Assembly: GCF_023715655.1 (NCBI RefSeq)
Contig: NZ_JAMBON010000008.1
Location: 55,881 to 119,880 of the forward strand
Direction: 5' to 3'
Source of the DNA: Oceanobacillus luteolus
Lineage (GTDB): Bacteria; Bacillota; Bacilli; Bacillales; Amphibacillaceae
Length of the DNA: 64,000 bases
In this document: piece after piece, positions 20,966 through 30,536 of the stretch
How the letters are laid out: every line of letters begins with the position of its first letter
Position numbering within the stretch: position 1 is the first letter of the stretch
The notes under the pieces: generated by a model
Seen by the model: the letters and a program-made list of their open reading frames with translations, nothing else
Told to the model about the DNA's origin: nothing
Database searches by the model: none
Program-made: the position numbers and the translations under genes

Positions 20966-21576
20966 GAGAAATAACTGCTAGCGGTTCGACAGTTGAAGAA
21001 GCTGTACAATCAGCTTTACAGCAGTTAAACACGACTGAGGACCGGGTTGATATCGAGATAATTGATGAAGGTAAAAAAGGAATTCTCGGCTTAATCGGAG
21101 CTAAACGTGCAATTGTGAGAGTGAAGAAAAAGAAGGATCCGGTTAAAGAAACGGAGAAATTCCTCCGTTCAGTTGTAAATCAAATGAATGTCGAAGTTGA
21201 TATTAAAACAACCGTTGAAGAAAACCATGTGACATATGAAATGGATGGAGAGAATATTGCCATCCTCATCGGAAAACGTGGCCAAACACTCAATGCCTTA
21301 CAGTATTTAGCTCATCTAGCAATAAACAAACAAAAAGGAACGTACTATACGGTGACTCTTGATGCAGAAGGTTACAGAGAACGCCGCAGAGAAACACTCG
21401 AATCTCTCGCGCATAAAATGGCAGATAAAGCTAAACGTATCAACAAAAAGGTAGCACTTGAACCTATGCCAGCTTATGAAAGAAAAATAATCCATAGTGC
21501 GTTGCAAGATGTAAGTGGCGTATCAACTTATTCTGATGGACAAGAGCCCCATCGTCATATTGTTATCAAACCTTAA
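20962..21576 (+). CDS. jag: RNA-binding protein Jag (KhpB/EloR)
   Basis: This 204-aa protein has a Jag_N domain (residues 1-50: ITASGSTVEEAVQSAL), a KH domain (ENIAILIGKRGQTLNALQYL) and a C-terminal R3H domain (YERKIIHSALQDVSGVSTYS, then EPHRHIVIKP). In Gram-positives it regulates cell-wall synthesis and elongation through RNA binding; the target here is not visible. It begins at GTG inside the yidC stop region (4-nt overlap), so the two are translationally coupled. A terminator follows. Confidence 0.95.
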   Translation: MREITASGSTVEEAVQSALQQLNTTEDRVDIEIIDEGKKGILGLIGAKRAIVRVKKKKDPVKETEKFLRSVVNQMNVEVDIKTTVEENHVTYEMDGENIAILIGKRGQTLNALQYLAHLAINKQKGTYYTVTLDAEGYRERRRETLESLAHKMADKAKRINKKVALEPMPAYERKIIHSALQDVSGVSTYSDGQEPHRHIVIKP

Positions 21577-21579
21577 TAA

Positions 21580-21617
21580 AAAAATCACTCCTTTCTTTTT
21601 AAGGAGTGATTTTTTTA
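21580..21617 (+). terminator. Terminator of yidC-jag
   Basis: AATCACTCCTT (21583-21593) pairs with AAGGAGTGATT (21601-21611), followed by a run of T residues. Confidence 0.88.
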
Positions 21618-21672
21618 TGTTTAATTAGGATTAAATATTTTGTTCAAAAGTAATGTATCTTTTAAAATCATA

Positions 21673-21728
21673 CTATCCACATGTGGATAATCTAGTTAAA
21701 ATGCAATAGAGAAAAAGCGTGTGGATAA
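21673..21728 (+). other. Three DnaA boxes upstream of mnmE
   Basis: CTATCCACA (21673-21681) abuts TGTGGATAA (21682-21690) as an inverted pair, and a further TGTGGATAA lies at 21720-21728. Two of the three are perfect boxes on the minus strand. They lie 93-150 bp before the mnmE start, in its likely promoter region. As I recall, DnaA binds upstream of trmE (mnmE) in B. subtilis, so this may be a conserved regulatory or titration site. Confidence 0.75.
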
Positions 21729-21820
21729 CTTTATTTTTACGGTAAAATATGTTATTCTTTTTTGTTAGTGACGTTTTAATTATAACATATGAAGAAGATA
21801 TAAAAGTTGGAGGTGTAGCA

Positions 21821-23197
21821 ATGACAACAGATACAATTACTGCGATCTCAACACCGATTGGTGAAGGTGCAATTGCAATTGTTCGTTTGAGCGGACCTGA
21901 CGCAATCAGCATCACTAATGAACTATTTACAGGAAAAAACCTTCACGATGTACCATCACATACGATAAACTACGGAAAAATCATCGATCCCGAAACAAAC
22001 GACATTGCAGATGAAGTAATGGTTTCTGTTATGCGGGCACCGAAGACATTTACTCGTGAAGATATCATTGAAATAAATTGTCATGGTGGCATGGTAGCAG
22101 TAAAAAGAGTGTTGGATATTATCTTGTCAAAAGGAGCACGTCTGGCAGAGCCTGGAGAATTTACAAAACGTGCTTTTCTTAATGGGAGAATAGATCTATC
22201 GCAAGCTGAAGCGGTAATGGACCTTATCCGAGCCAAAACAGATAAAGCAATGTCAGTTGCAGTGAAGCAAATGGATGGTCGATTATCTAAACTCATTACT
22301 GAATTGCGTCAAGAACTTTTGGAAACAGTAGCACATGTAGAAGTAAATATAGATTATCCGGAATATGATGACGTAGAAGAAATGAGTCATGAGATGATGC
22401 GGACAAAAACTAGAGAGGTTCACCAACGTATCGTTGAATTACTTGAAGTTGCCAAACAGGGGAAAATACTCCGTGAAGGAATCGCAACTGCAATCATCGG
22501 ACGTCCAAACGTTGGTAAGTCTTCGTTGATGAATACCTTAGTGCAGGAGAATAAAGCGATTGTCACTGATATTCCAGGTACAACCCGGGATATTATCGAG
22601 GAATACGTCAATGTGCGTGGTGTGCCGCTTCGATTAGTTGATACTGCAGGAATCAGGGAAACGGAAGACCTTGTTGAGAAAATTGGTGTGGAGCGTTCAC
22701 GTCAAGTCCTTAAGGAATCGGATTTAATCCTTTTTGTTTTAAATTATAATGAAGAGTTGACGGAAGAGGATAAAAAGCTCTTCGAAACGATTGAAGGTTT
22801 GGATTATATAGTCATCGTCAATAAGACGGATTTAGAACAAAAAATAAATCTTGAAGAAATAAATGAGCTTGCAGCAGGCCGTCCTGTCATTACAACATCC
22901 CTAGTGGAAGAAGAAGGGGTGGATGAATTGGAAAAAGCCATTGCAGCTACGTTTTTTGAAGGAGAAATCGATACAGGGGATTTGACTTATGTTTCAAACA
23001 TTCGTCATATTCAACTGCTTAAGAAAGCGAAGCAGGCCCTTGAAGATGCAATGAATGGAATTGAACTCGGTATGCCGCTTGATATCGTGCAGATAGATGT
23101 TACGAGAACGTGGGAATTTCTAGGAGAGATAATAGGGGATACAGCGAGCGACAGCCTCATTGATCAACTGTTTTCTCAATTCTGTTTAGGAAAATAA
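21821..23197 (+). CDS. mnmE: tRNA modification GTPase MnmE
   Basis: Together with MnmG this 458-aa GTPase modifies U34 in the wobble position of certain tRNAs (cmnm5U). The start is ATG 21821 with GGAGGTG upstream; an open frame extends further upstream without a ribosome site. The N-terminal tetrahydrofolate domain begins [20 protein letters not shown]. The G domain has [25 protein letters not shown] and NKTD. The protein ends with the catalytic C-terminal motif QFCLGK. It is next to mnmG, its partner. Confidence 0.97.
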   Translation: MTTDTITAISTPIGEGAIAIVRLSGPDAISITNELFTGKNLHDVPSHTINYGKIIDPETNDIADEVMVSVMRAPKTFTREDIIEINCHGGMVAVKRVLDIILSKGARLAEPGEFTKRAFLNGRIDLSQAEAVMDLIRAKTDKAMSVAVKQMDGRLSKLITELRQELLETVAHVEVNIDYPEYDDVEEMSHEMMRTKTREVHQRIVELLEVAKQGKILREGIATAIIGRPNVGKSSLMNTLVQENKAIVTDIPGTTRDIIEEYVNVRGVPLRLVDTAGIRETEDLVEKIGVERSRQVLKESDLILFVLNYNEELTEEDKKLFETIEGLDYIVIVNKTDLEQKINLEEINELAAGRPVITTSLVEEEGVDELEKAIAATFFEGEIDTGDLTYVSNIRHIQLLKKAKQALEDAMNGIELGMPLDIVQIDVTRTWEFLGEIIGDTASDSLIDQLFSQFCLGK

Positions 23198-23230
23198 TCG
23201 TGTGTATAGCTCTAGTAAATGATTCAATTG

Positions 23231-23268
23231 TCAATATAGGGATTGGTTATCTCCAGTTCCTATATTGA
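23231..23268 (+). other. Perfect 10-bp hairpin in the mnmE-mnmG gap
   Basis: TCAATATAGG (23231-23240) and CCTATATTGA (23259-23268) are exact complements separated by 18 nt. No T-run follows, so it is not a standard terminator. It ends 17 nt before the mnmG start and would sit close to the ribosome site in the transcript. Confidence 0.55.
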
Positions 23269-23285
23269 GCATAGAAAGGGTGAAA

Positions 23286-25172
23286 ATGATGAACTTTAAC
23301 GCAGGAAACTATGATTTAATCGTTGTTGGTGCTGGGCATGCGGGAATAGAAGCGGCGGTGGCTGCTGCCAAAATGGGTGTTAAAACGCTTATGTTAACAC
23401 TAAACATCGATATGTTAGCTTTTATGCCTTGTAATCCTTCTGTCGGCGGACCTGCAAAGGGTATTGTAGTCCGTGAAGTCGACGCACTTGGAGGCGTTAT
23501 GGGCAAGATTATAGATAAATCAGCGATTCAAATGCGTATGTTAAATACAAGAAAAGGACCTGCTGTACAAGCATTGCGTGCACAGGCCGATAAAACTGTT
23601 TATATGAAAGAAGCAAAAAGGGTTGTAGAGAACCAAGAAAATCTTACCCTTCGTCAAGGGATGGTCAATTCCTTGATTATTGAAGATGGAGTATGTAAAG
23701 GGGTAGTCACTGAAACGAATGCGGAGTATCATGCAAAAGCAGTGATCATTACAACTGGTACATTTATGCGCGGGAAAATTTTAATGGGTCACCTAGAATA
23801 CGAAAGTGGTCCAAATAACCAGCGTGTTTCTGTTGAACTGTCGAAGAACTTAGAGGAAATCGGTTTTGAACTGAAACGTTTTAAAACTGGTACACCTCCT
23901 CGAGTAAATAGCCATACAATTGATTACTCGAAAACAGAAATTCAACCAGGGGATGAAAATCCACGTTATTTCTCTTATGAAACGACAGAAGAACTCGTTG
24001 AACAGCTTCCATGCTGGTTGACGTATACGAATGATAGAACACACGGTATCATTAATAATAATTTAACATTATCTTCAATGTATTCAGGTGCGAAGCGAGG
24101 AACCGGTGCTCGTTATTGTCCATCGATTGAAGATAAAATTGTTCGATTTGATGATAAACCACGTCACCAAATCTTCTTAGAGCCAGAAGGAAGAGATACG
24201 GAAGAGGTATATGTTCAAGGTTTATCTACATCTTTACCGGAAAATATCCAATATGAAATGATTAAAACGATACCAGGCTTGGAAAATGCTGAAATCATGC
24301 GTCCAGGTTATGCGATTGAGTACGATGTAGTCACTCCAACACAACTTTGGCCGACTTTAGAGACGAAGAAAATCTCAGGTCTTTACACTGCTGGACAAAT
24401 CAATGGAACTTCGGGTTATGAAGAGGCAGCAGCTCAAGGAATTATGGCAGGAATTAATGCTGCAGCGAAAATACTGGGCAAGGAACCGATTATTTTGGAT
24501 CGCTCACAAGGCTATATCGGTGTTCTTATTGATGACCTCGTGACAAAGGGGACCAATGAGCCATACCGTTTATTAACTTCCCGTGCGGAGTATCGTCTAC
24601 TTCTCCGTCATGATAATGCAGACATGAGATTGACAGAAGTCGGCTATAAAGCAGGCCTCATTTCTGAAGAGCGGTATACGAAATTGGTGGAAAAAATCCG
24701 TCTCGTAGAAGAAGAGAAAAAACGTCTTGAAAAAATTATCATCAAACCTGATCAAGTAAACCACTTATTGGAGGAAATTAATTCGACTCCATTAAAAGAA
24801 GCGATTAAAGCTTATGATTTATTAAAACGACCGGAAATCGATTATGATTTCATTGATCAAGTGATTGAAACAAATGAAGCGCTAGATAAAGAGGCCCGTG
24901 AACAAGTTTATATCCAAGTTAAATATCAAGGTTACATTAAAAAAGCGAATGAACAAGTAGAGCGAATGATTAAAATGGAAGATAAGAAAGTCCCTGAGGA
25001 TATTGATTATGATCAAATCAATGGTTTAGCTTCTGAGGCAAAAGAAAAGTTGAAGAAGATTCGTCCGTTATCCGTTGGGCAGGCATCCAGAATCTCAGGA
25101 GTAAATCCAGCAGATATCTCTATCCTGCTTGTTTATATTGAACAAGGCAATATTGCAAGAGTTGCTAACTAA
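23286..25172 (+). CDS. mnmG: tRNA uridine-5-carboxymethylaminomethyl modification enzyme MnmG
   Basis: This FAD protein forms a complex with MnmE for wobble-uridine modification. I start at ATG 23286 with AAAGGG five nucleotides upstream, which gives 628 aa, the family length; the next codon is also ATG. The N-terminal FAD motif is [19 protein letters not shown]. Family boxes follow: [17 protein letters not shown] and [13 protein letters not shown]. The C-terminal domain for MnmE binding ends [14 protein letters not shown]. Confidence 0.97.
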   Translation: MMNFNAGNYDLIVVGAGHAGIEAAVAAAKMGVKTLMLTLNIDMLAFMPCNPSVGGPAKGIVVREVDALGGVMGKIIDKSAIQMRMLNTRKGPAVQALRAQADKTVYMKEAKRVVENQENLTLRQGMVNSLIIEDGVCKGVVTETNAEYHAKAVIITTGTFMRGKILMGHLEYESGPNNQRVSVELSKNLEEIGFELKRFKTGTPPRVNSHTIDYSKTEIQPGDENPRYFSYETTEELVEQLPCWLTYTNDRTHGIINNNLTLSSMYSGAKRGTGARYCPSIEDKIVRFDDKPRHQIFLEPEGRDTEEVYVQGLSTSLPENIQYEMIKTIPGLENAEIMRPGYAIEYDVVTPTQLWPTLETKKISGLYTAGQINGTSGYEEAAAQGIMAGINAAAKILGKEPIILDRSQGYIGVLIDDLVTKGTNEPYRLLTSRAEYRLLLRHDNADMRLTEVGYKAGLISEERYTKLVEKIRLVEEEKKRLEKIIIKPDQVNHLLEEINSTPLKEAIKAYDLLKRPEIDYDFIDQVIETNEALDKEAREQVYIQVKYQGYIKKANEQVERMIKMEDKKVPEDIDYDQINGLASEAKEKLKKIRPLSVGQASRISGVNPADISILLVYIEQGNIARVAN

Positions 25173-25206
25173 ATGATTTGAACATGTGTTAAAGGAGCCT
25201 ATTTAT

Positions 25207-25923
25207 ATGAATCCAGAACAGTTTCGACTCGCTCTAAAGGAAAAGGGGTTCGAGTTGACGGATGTACAAATGAACCAATTTGACACTTATTATAAGACTT
25301 TGGTGGAATGGAATGAAAAAGTGAATCTTACTGCAATCACAGAAGAGAACGAAGTATACTTAAAACATTTCTATGATTCCATCACACCAGCTTTTCACCA
25401 AGATCTTACAGGTGAACTAATGGTTTGTGATGTAGGTGCAGGAGCAGGTTTTCCAAGTATTCCTTTAAAAATTGTATTTCCAAACTTGAAAGTTACCATC
25501 GTAGACTCCTTACAAAAGCGGATTGTATTCTTGAATCACCTTGCAACAGCTTTAGGTTTGGATGGCGTATCCTTTTATCATGATAGAGCAGAAACCTTTG
25601 GAAAAAACGCCAACTTCCGAGAATCATTTGATATCGTTACAGCACGTGCTGTAGCAAGAATGTCAGTCTTAAGTGAGTTATGTCTGCCTTTAGTAAAGAA
25701 AGACGGTATGTTTATAGCTCTGAAAGGTGCTCAAGCAGCAGAGGAGTTAGAGAAAGCTAAAGACGCCATTGAATTATTCGGTGGTGAGATAACAGGGGAA
25801 GAAACTTTTACACTTCCACAAGAAGATAGTGAACGTACAATCTATTGGATTAGAAAACGCAGAAAGACACCTAAAAAATATCCACGAAAACCAGGTGTCC
25901 CGAACAAAAATCCTATTGAATAA
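25207..25923 (+). CDS. rsmG: 16S rRNA m7G527 methyltransferase RsmG
   Basis: This 238-aa SAM-dependent enzyme methylates G527 of 16S rRNA. The SAM site is [20 protein letters not shown]. Later motifs are [15 protein letters not shown] and [15 protein letters not shown] start at ATG 25207 with AAAGGAG upstream, which gives the family N-terminus [17 protein letters not shown]; an upstream GTG is possible but lies before the ribosome site. The C-terminus is unusually rich in Lys/Pro. The gene closes the mnmE-mnmG-rsmG set. Confidence 0.96.
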   Translation: MNPEQFRLALKEKGFELTDVQMNQFDTYYKTLVEWNEKVNLTAITEENEVYLKHFYDSITPAFHQDLTGELMVCDVGAGAGFPSIPLKIVFPNLKVTIVDSLQKRIVFLNHLATALGLDGVSFYHDRAETFGKNANFRESFDIVTARAVARMSVLSELCLPLVKKDGMFIALKGAQAAEELEKAKDAIELFGGEITGEETFTLPQEDSERTIYWIRKRRKTPKKYPRKPGVPNKNPIE

Positions 25924-25930
25924 TGTTATA

Positions 25931-25968
25931 GCCCGCTATTATCGATGTAGCGGGCAATTTTTTTTGTT
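25931..25968 (+). terminator. Terminator of rsmG
   Basis: GCCCGCTA (25931-25938) and TAGCGGGC (25948-25955) form a perfect 8-bp stem followed by AA and eight T residues. Confidence 0.88.
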
Positions 25969-26173
25969 GCGGTCTATAAGAGTTTTAAAAGTAATGAGGA
26001 ACAAGGATTTTATAAATTGCTTGTTTGTCTTTTTAGAAATATAATAAGGATAAATTATTTTTCATTGCACGACCTGAAATATCTGGGTAATTAGCTACTT
26101 TTATTATGTAAATATGGTAGAATATTATAAGATAGAGAGAGAATAGAGACTCATAGAGAGAGAAAACTTAAAA

Positions 26174-26189
26174 TGTTCCACGTGAAACA
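26174..26189 (+). other. parS site upstream of noc
   Basis: The 16-mer TGTTCCACGTGAAACA is a perfect fit to the Bacillus parS consensus (TGTTNCACGTGAAACA), the loading site of Spo0J/ParB. It lies 54 bp upstream of the noc start. The gene-free interval 25969-26173 otherwise holds a purine-rich direct repeat (ATAGAGAGAGAA at 26132-26143 and 26153-26164) and AT-rich DNA. Confidence 0.92.
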
Positions 26190-26242
26190 TTTTTTATTAT
26201 GAAGCTAGAAATGCGTAAAAGTTACTAAGGTGGTGTCAACTA

Positions 26243-27103
26243 GTGGTGAGTCCTTTTAATCGGTTTTTTGGAATAGGGGATAAGTCGAATTCAGAGGCTG
26301 AGGAGCCAGAATACCATCCAAATGAAGTTGTTGAAATAGAAGTAAGTAAAATTGAGCCGAATCGATTTCAACCAAGAACCATATTCGATGATGAGAAAAT
26401 CGAAGAGTTAGCGCAAACCATTCATACCCATGGGATGATTCAGCCTATTATCGTTCGTAAACTGGAAGACGATCGTTACGAGTTGATAGCAGGTGAACGG
26501 AGATGGCGCGCTGTAACATCATTGGAGTGGGAACATGTTCCAGCTATTATTCGAGAGATGAACGATAAAGAAACTGCTTCTGTCGCTTTGATAGAAAATC
26601 TTCAAAGAGAAGAATTGACCGTCATTGAAGAAGCGAAAGCATATGCCCGCTTACTTGAATTACATTCCTTGACTCAAGAGGCATTAGCGCAACGTTTAGG
26701 TAAAAACCAATCAACGATTGCCAATAAATTGAGGTTGTTAAAGCTACCAGAGCCTGTGCAAGAGGCTTTGCTACAAAAGATTATTACGGAACGACATGCA
26801 AGAGCACTAATTAAGTTAAAAGATGAAATGAAGCAACTGGAGATTCTTCAACTTATTATAGATCAAGATCTGAACGTTAAACAAACTGAAGAAAAAATTG
26901 CTTCACTCGATGCGAAAAATGAAACTCCAAAGAAAAAAAGAGCACAGTTAAAAGGAATCAATAAGGATATTCGTATTGCAATGAACACTATCCGTCAATC
27001 TCTATCCATGGTTTCTGATACTGGTGTCAAGGTAGAATCTGACGAAAAAGAGCTCGATGATTACTATCAAATCACTATTAAAATACCAAAAAATAATAAA
27101 TAA
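26243..27103 (+). CDS. noc: Nucleoid occlusion protein Noc
   Basis: This 286-aa ParB-like CTPase binds Noc sites and membranes and prevents division over the nucleoid. The N-terminal amphipathic segment ([10 protein letters not shown]) resembles the membrane-targeting helix of B. subtilis Noc. The ParB domain follows with [21 protein letters not shown], the CTP-binding AGERRWRAV and [14 protein letters not shown]. The helix-turn-helix [25 protein letters not shown] precedes the dimerisation tail [18 protein letters not shown] codons at 26243 and 26246 are both usable; AAGGTGG lies upstream. It is separate from soj-spo0J, with its own terminator. Confidence 0.93.
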   Translation: MVSPFNRFFGIGDKSNSEAEEPEYHPNEVVEIEVSKIEPNRFQPRTIFDDEKIEELAQTIHTHGMIQPIIVRKLEDDRYELIAGERRWRAVTSLEWEHVPAIIREMNDKETASVALIENLQREELTVIEEAKAYARLLELHSLTQEALAQRLGKNQSTIANKLRLLKLPEPVQEALLQKIITERHARALIKLKDEMKQLEILQLIIDQDLNVKQTEEKIASLDAKNETPKKKRAQLKGINKDIRIAMNTIRQSLSMVSDTGVKVESDEKELDDYYQITIKIPKNNK

Positions 27104-27138
27104 ATACGTTCTTATCATTATGTTTATCATTTTATTAT

Positions 27139-27170
27139 GCCCATCTTTGCTATAAGAGATGGGTATTTTT
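27139..27170 (+). terminator. Terminator of noc
   Basis: CCCATCT (27140-27146) pairs with AGATGGG (27157-27163), followed by TATTTTT. Confidence 0.8.
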
Positions 27171-27332
27171 CACAATGGTTTTTTAATGGATACGTTTGGA
27201 TGTAGTTAGTATTCAATTATTTTTGTTATTACTAGTAAGTTCGAATCAATTTAATATAGATTACAAATTTCATAGTCTATCACATGAAATTAATGATAAA
27301 ATAAAAAGTATAATTGTTAGGTAGGTGTCAAC

Positions 27333-28106
27333 ATGGGAAAAGTAATGTCCATCGCAAATCAAAAAGGTGGCGTCGGAAAAACTACATCTTCAGTTAATTT
27401 AAGCGCGGGACTAGCTTCATTAGGGAATAAGGTCCTTCTTATCGATACAGATCCTCAAGGTAACGCAACAAGTGGTTTAGGTATAAATAAAGCGGATGTA
27501 ACTTATTGTATTTATAATATGCTTGTTGAAGAGGTAGAAGCAGAAGATGTTGTAGTTTCCACTGATACAGTCAACTTAGATATAATACCTGCAACCATTC
27601 AATTAGCTGGTGCGGAAATTGAACTTGTGCAAATAATGTCCAGAGAAATGCGGCTGCGCAAGGCATTAGAAAATCTTCAGGATGAGTATGATTATATTAT
27701 CATCGATTGTCCACCATCATTAGGTCTTCTTACACTTAACGCTTTAACCGCCTCAGATTCCGTCATTATTCCAGTGCAATGTGAGTATTACGCTTTAGAA
27801 GGTCTAAGTCAGCTTTTAAACACTATTCGACTTGTTCAAAAGCACCTGAATAAGCAACTCATGATTGAAGGAGTATTATTGACGATGCTTGATGCAAGAA
27901 CGAATCTAGGGATTGAGGTAGTGGAAGAAGTGAAGAAGTACTTCCAAGATAAAGTTTATAAATCAATTATTCCACGTAATATTAGGTTAAGTGAAGCACC
28001 AAGTCATGGACAACCTATTATTAATTACGATCCAAAGTCTAAGGGAGCAGAAGTGTATCTTGAATTAGCAAAGGAAGTGATGCAGAGTGGCGAAAGGGTT
28101 GGGTAG
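27333..28106 (+). CDS. soj: Chromosome partitioning ATPase Soj (ParA)
   Basis: This 257-aa ParA-type ATPase works with Spo0J in origin segregation and regulates DnaA activity. The deviant Walker A is NQKGGVGKTTSSVNL (residues 9-23). Other motifs are LLIDTDPQGNATSGLG, YIIIDCPPSLGLL and IPVQCEYYALEGL. It starts at ATG with AGGTAGGTG upstream and overlaps spo0J by 20 nt, which indicates translational coupling. Confidence 0.97.
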   Translation: MGKVMSIANQKGGVGKTTSSVNLSAGLASLGNKVLLIDTDPQGNATSGLGINKADVTYCIYNMLVEEVEAEDVVVSTDTVNLDIIPATIQLAGAEIELVQIMSREMRLRKALENLQDEYDYIIIDCPPSLGLLTLNALTASDSVIIPVQCEYYALEGLSQLLNTIRLVQKHLNKQLMIEGVLLTMLDARTNLGIEVVEEVKKYFQDKVYKSIIPRNIRLSEAPSHGQPIINYDPKSKGAEVYLELAKEVMQSGERVG

Positions 28107-28923
28107 AGGTCTCGAAGTTTACTTTCCTGATATGGGTGAACAAGAGGAACAAGCTATTGAAGAAATTTCTATTGATGAGCTTAGACCAAATCCATATCAA
28201 CCAAGAAAGACATTTCATGCGGATGCTATTGAAGAATTAAAAGATAGTATATTAGAATACGGTATTATACAGCCGTTAGTTGCACGGAAAAGTATCAAAG
28301 GCTATGAAATTGTAGTGGGGGAGAGAAGATTCCGCGCTGCAAAAGAAGCTGGATTAAGAAGCGTCCCCGTTGTCGTACAAGAACTTTCTGATGAACGGAT
28401 GATGGAGCTGGCTTTACTGGAGAATCTGCAACGTGAAGACCTCACTCCAATTGAAGAGGCTCAAGCATATCGTAATTTAATGGACGAATTAAAGATTACT
28501 CAAGAGGAATTGTCTAAGCGATTAGGTAAAAGCAGGTCACATATCGCTAATACTGTTCGCTTACTTTCTTTACCTGATCAAGTGGTAGCTTATATAAACA
28601 ACGGTGAACTCACCATGGGGCATGGGAAAGCACTTATTGGGTTGAAGGATAAAGAAAATATAATTCCACTCGTGAACAAAATTAGAAAAGAAAAGTTAAA
28701 CGTAAGACAGGTAGAAAGTCTTGTAATGCAATTAAATGATAAAAAACCTAAGCAAAAGGAACAAACGAAAAAAGATATCTTTATTCAAGAACGAGAAGCG
28801 ATACTTCGAGATCGACTAGGGACTGCAGTTTCAATTAAACGTGGTAAGAAAAAGGGGAAAATTGAAATTGAGTTTTATAATGATGATGACCTGCAACGTC
28901 TCATTGAATTTCTTGATAAATAA
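28087..28923 (+). CDS. spo0J: Chromosome partitioning protein Spo0J (ParB)
   Basis: This 278-aa ParB CTPase clamps onto parS sites and loads SMC condensin near the origin; it is also needed for sporulation control. It starts at GTG within the soj end (MAKGLGRGLEVYF). The ParB N-terminal domain has ELRPNPYQPRKTF, VVGERRFRAAKEAG and LLENLQREDLTPIEEAQ. The HTH is QEELSKRLGKSRSHIANTVRLLSLP. The C-terminal dimer domain ends KIEIEFYNDDDLQRLIEFL. Two perfect parS sites flank the noc-spo0J region. Confidence 0.97.
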   Translation: MAKGLGRGLEVYFPDMGEQEEQAIEEISIDELRPNPYQPRKTFHADAIEELKDSILEYGIIQPLVARKSIKGYEIVVGERRFRAAKEAGLRSVPVVVQELSDERMMELALLENLQREDLTPIEEAQAYRNLMDELKITQEELSKRLGKSRSHIANTVRLLSLPDQVVAYINNGELTMGHGKALIGLKDKENIIPLVNKIRKEKLNVRQVESLVMQLNDKKPKQKEQTKKDIFIQEREAILRDRLGTAVSIKRGKKKGKIEIEFYNDDDLQRLIEFLDK

Positions 28924-28925
28924 TA

Positions 28926-28957
28926 GGAAGGACTAACATTGAAATGTTAGTCCTTCC
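28926..28957 (+). terminator. Long hairpin after spo0J
   Basis: GGAAGGACTAACAT (28926-28939) pairs perfectly with ATGTTAGTCCTTCC (28944-28957) around a TGAA tetraloop. The following TTGTACATTT is a poor U-run, so termination may be partial. Confidence 0.65.
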
Positions 28958-28973
28958 TTGTACATTTACTAAA

Positions 28974-28989
28974 TGTTCCACGTGAAACA
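28974..28989 (+). other. parS site downstream of spo0J
   Basis: TGTTCCACGTGAAACA is identical to the site upstream of noc and matches the parS consensus perfectly. It lies between the spo0J hairpin and the DUF554 gene. A degenerate relative follows 10 bp later. Confidence 0.92.
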
Positions 28990-28998
28990 TTTCAAAAA

Positions 28999-29014
28999 AG
29001 TTCCATGTGGAACA
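28999..29014 (+). other. Degenerate parS-like palindrome
   Basis: AGTTCCATGTGGAACA matches the neighbouring parS at 13 of 16 positions and is itself a good palindrome (GTTCCATGTGGAAC). It begins 10 bp after the perfect site. It may be a decayed or weak Spo0J site; this is inference. Confidence 0.45.
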
Positions 29015-29059
29015 ATATAACAATTACATATAACGAAGAAGTTGCTGAAGGAGAAGGCT

Positions 29060-29767
29060 ATGGTATTATTCGGAACAATTGTTAATGCTCTATTAATCTT
29101 ATTAGGAAGTCTGATTGGTTTATTTTTCACGAAGATACCAGAACGTTATAAGGAAACAGTTATGCACGGAATAGGATTAGCAGTTGTGTTGATTGGATTA
29201 CAAATGGCTTTCTCAACAAACAATATGGTGCTAGTTCTTGTTTCTTTAATGTTCGGTGCAATAGTAGGGGAGTTTTTGCGTATTGAAGATTTCCTAAATG
29301 ATTTAGGGAACTGGCTCGGTAGCAAGTTTACAAATACAGACGATTCGACAAGTGTATCCCAAGGATTCATTACGGCGACAATGATATTTTGTATTGGTGC
29401 AATGGCTATCATTGGTTCATTGGATAGTGGGATCAGAGGAGACCATGAAGTTCTGATTACGAAGGGAATAATTGATGGTTTTACAGCACTTGTTTTAACG
29501 ACAACGTTAGGGTTTGGTGTGATGCTTTCTGTTGTACCCCTAGTCTTATATCAAGGACTCATCACTTTGTTTGCAACTCAAATTGAAAATTGGATACCAG
29601 AATCTATATTAAATGGACTAATTCTTGAAATTACTGCGGTAGGTGGCTTACTCATTGTAGCGATAGGAATGAATCTATTAAAAATCAAAACTATCAGGAT
29701 TGCTAATTTAATGCCCGCTTTGCTATTAGTAGTTTTATTTTATTATATAAGTGATTTAATACTATAA
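29060..29767 (+). CDS. DUF554 family membrane protein (YdfK/YqgA-like)
   Basis: This integral membrane protein of unknown function has about 235 residues from ATG 29060, which is preceded by GAAGGAGAAGGCT; an upstream TTG would give six more residues. It has about six to seven hydrophobic segments and family motifs such as GTIVNALLILLGSLIGL near the N-terminus, FCIGAMAIIGSLDSGI in the middle and GGLLIVAIGMNLL near the end. The family is widespread but has no proven substrate. It sits between spo0J and the convergent yyaC and has its own terminator. Confidence 0.85.
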   Translation: MVLFGTIVNALLILLGSLIGLFFTKIPERYKETVMHGIGLAVVLIGLQMAFSTNNMVLVLVSLMFGAIVGEFLRIEDFLNDLGNWLGSKFTNTDDSTSVSQGFITATMIFCIGAMAIIGSLDSGIRGDHEVLITKGIIDGFTALVLTTTLGFGVMLSVVPLVLYQGLITLFATQIENWIPESILNGLILEITAVGGLLIVAIGMNLLKIKTIRIANLMPALLLVVLFYYISDLIL

Positions 29768-29778
29768 AGTAAAATCTA

Positions 29779-29811
29779 AATCCAAACCCTTAAAGGTTTG
29801 GATTTTTTTAT
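29779..29811. terminator. Bidirectional terminator between DUF554 gene and yyaC
   Basis: AATCCAAACC (29779-29788) and GGTTTGGATT (29795-29804) form a 10-bp stem with seven T residues on the plus side. On the minus side the T-run is weaker (TAGATTTTA), so it can serve both convergent genes. Confidence 0.82.
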
Positions 29812-29837
29812 TATTTGAATAGGCGATGTGTGAACTC

Positions 29838-30458
29838 CTAGATAGTCTTTTTCTTGTGCGGATAGTCTCTCAGTATAGCAGGGCGGATAAAACTTGGACT
29901 TAGTTGCTGATCCAGTAAATCAAGCGACTCTGAGATCTTTTCTGCCATATCCATCACAATAGATAATCTTGTGCTCTGCAATACAGCGTGATCCATAAAA
30001 CCGCTTGTATTGACGACTCCAGTGATATGAATATCACCAACCTCCGGAAGCGACTTTTTTAACGCTGCTCCAGGTTTAACTGGACCAACTCCAGCGATTA
30101 AATGGCCAATGGATGTATTCCTTCCTAAACAAGCATCAACAGCAATGACAAATGGCTGCCTGTATTTTTTGCTTATCTCATCCATATAGTCTGTTAAATT
30201 TGTAGCATGGACTGGGTTATGGAGGGTGCCATAAATGTTCAGGTGCCTTGGTTTCTTTGTTGTTAGTAGTGTACCGACTAATGGGCCGAGGGCATCGCCG
30301 GTAGAACGGTCCGTTCCGATACATACTACAACATATTCTCGAGGAAGCCTTGGAAACCAAGATATAATATGCTCACTAAGATTATTAACAGCTTGTTCAT
30401 CCTGATACTGTACCCGAAAAGTTGTTAAATCTTGCTCAGAAAAATTATTATGATTCAT
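29838..30458 (-). CDS. yyaC: Spore protease YyaC
   Basis: This 206-aa protein belongs to the YyaC family, related to the germination protease GPR and restricted to endospore formers. Conserved blocks are VCIGTDRSTGDALGPLVGT, YGTLHNPVHATNL, VIAVDACLGR and GHLIAGVGPVKPGAALKK. The enzymatic role is not firmly established. It lies on the minus strand against the direction of replication, divergent from the YkvI-like gene. Its presence is good evidence that the organism sporulates. Confidence 0.92.
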   Translation of the reverse strand: MNHNNFSEQDLTTFRVQYQDEQAVNNLSEHIISWFPRLPREYVVVCIGTDRSTGDALGPLVGTLLTTKKPRHLNIYGTLHNPVHATNLTDYMDEISKKYRQPFVIAVDACLGRNTSIGHLIAGVGPVKPGAALKKSLPEVGDIHITGVVNTSGFMDHAVLQSTRLSIVMDMAEKISESLDLLDQQLSPSFIRPAILRDYPHKKKTI

Positions 30459-30536
30459 AGCTTATCCTCCAAAAACATATTGGTATAGTATATGGCATTT
30501 TTCTGAAAACTATACATGCCAAGTGGAGGAATCGAG

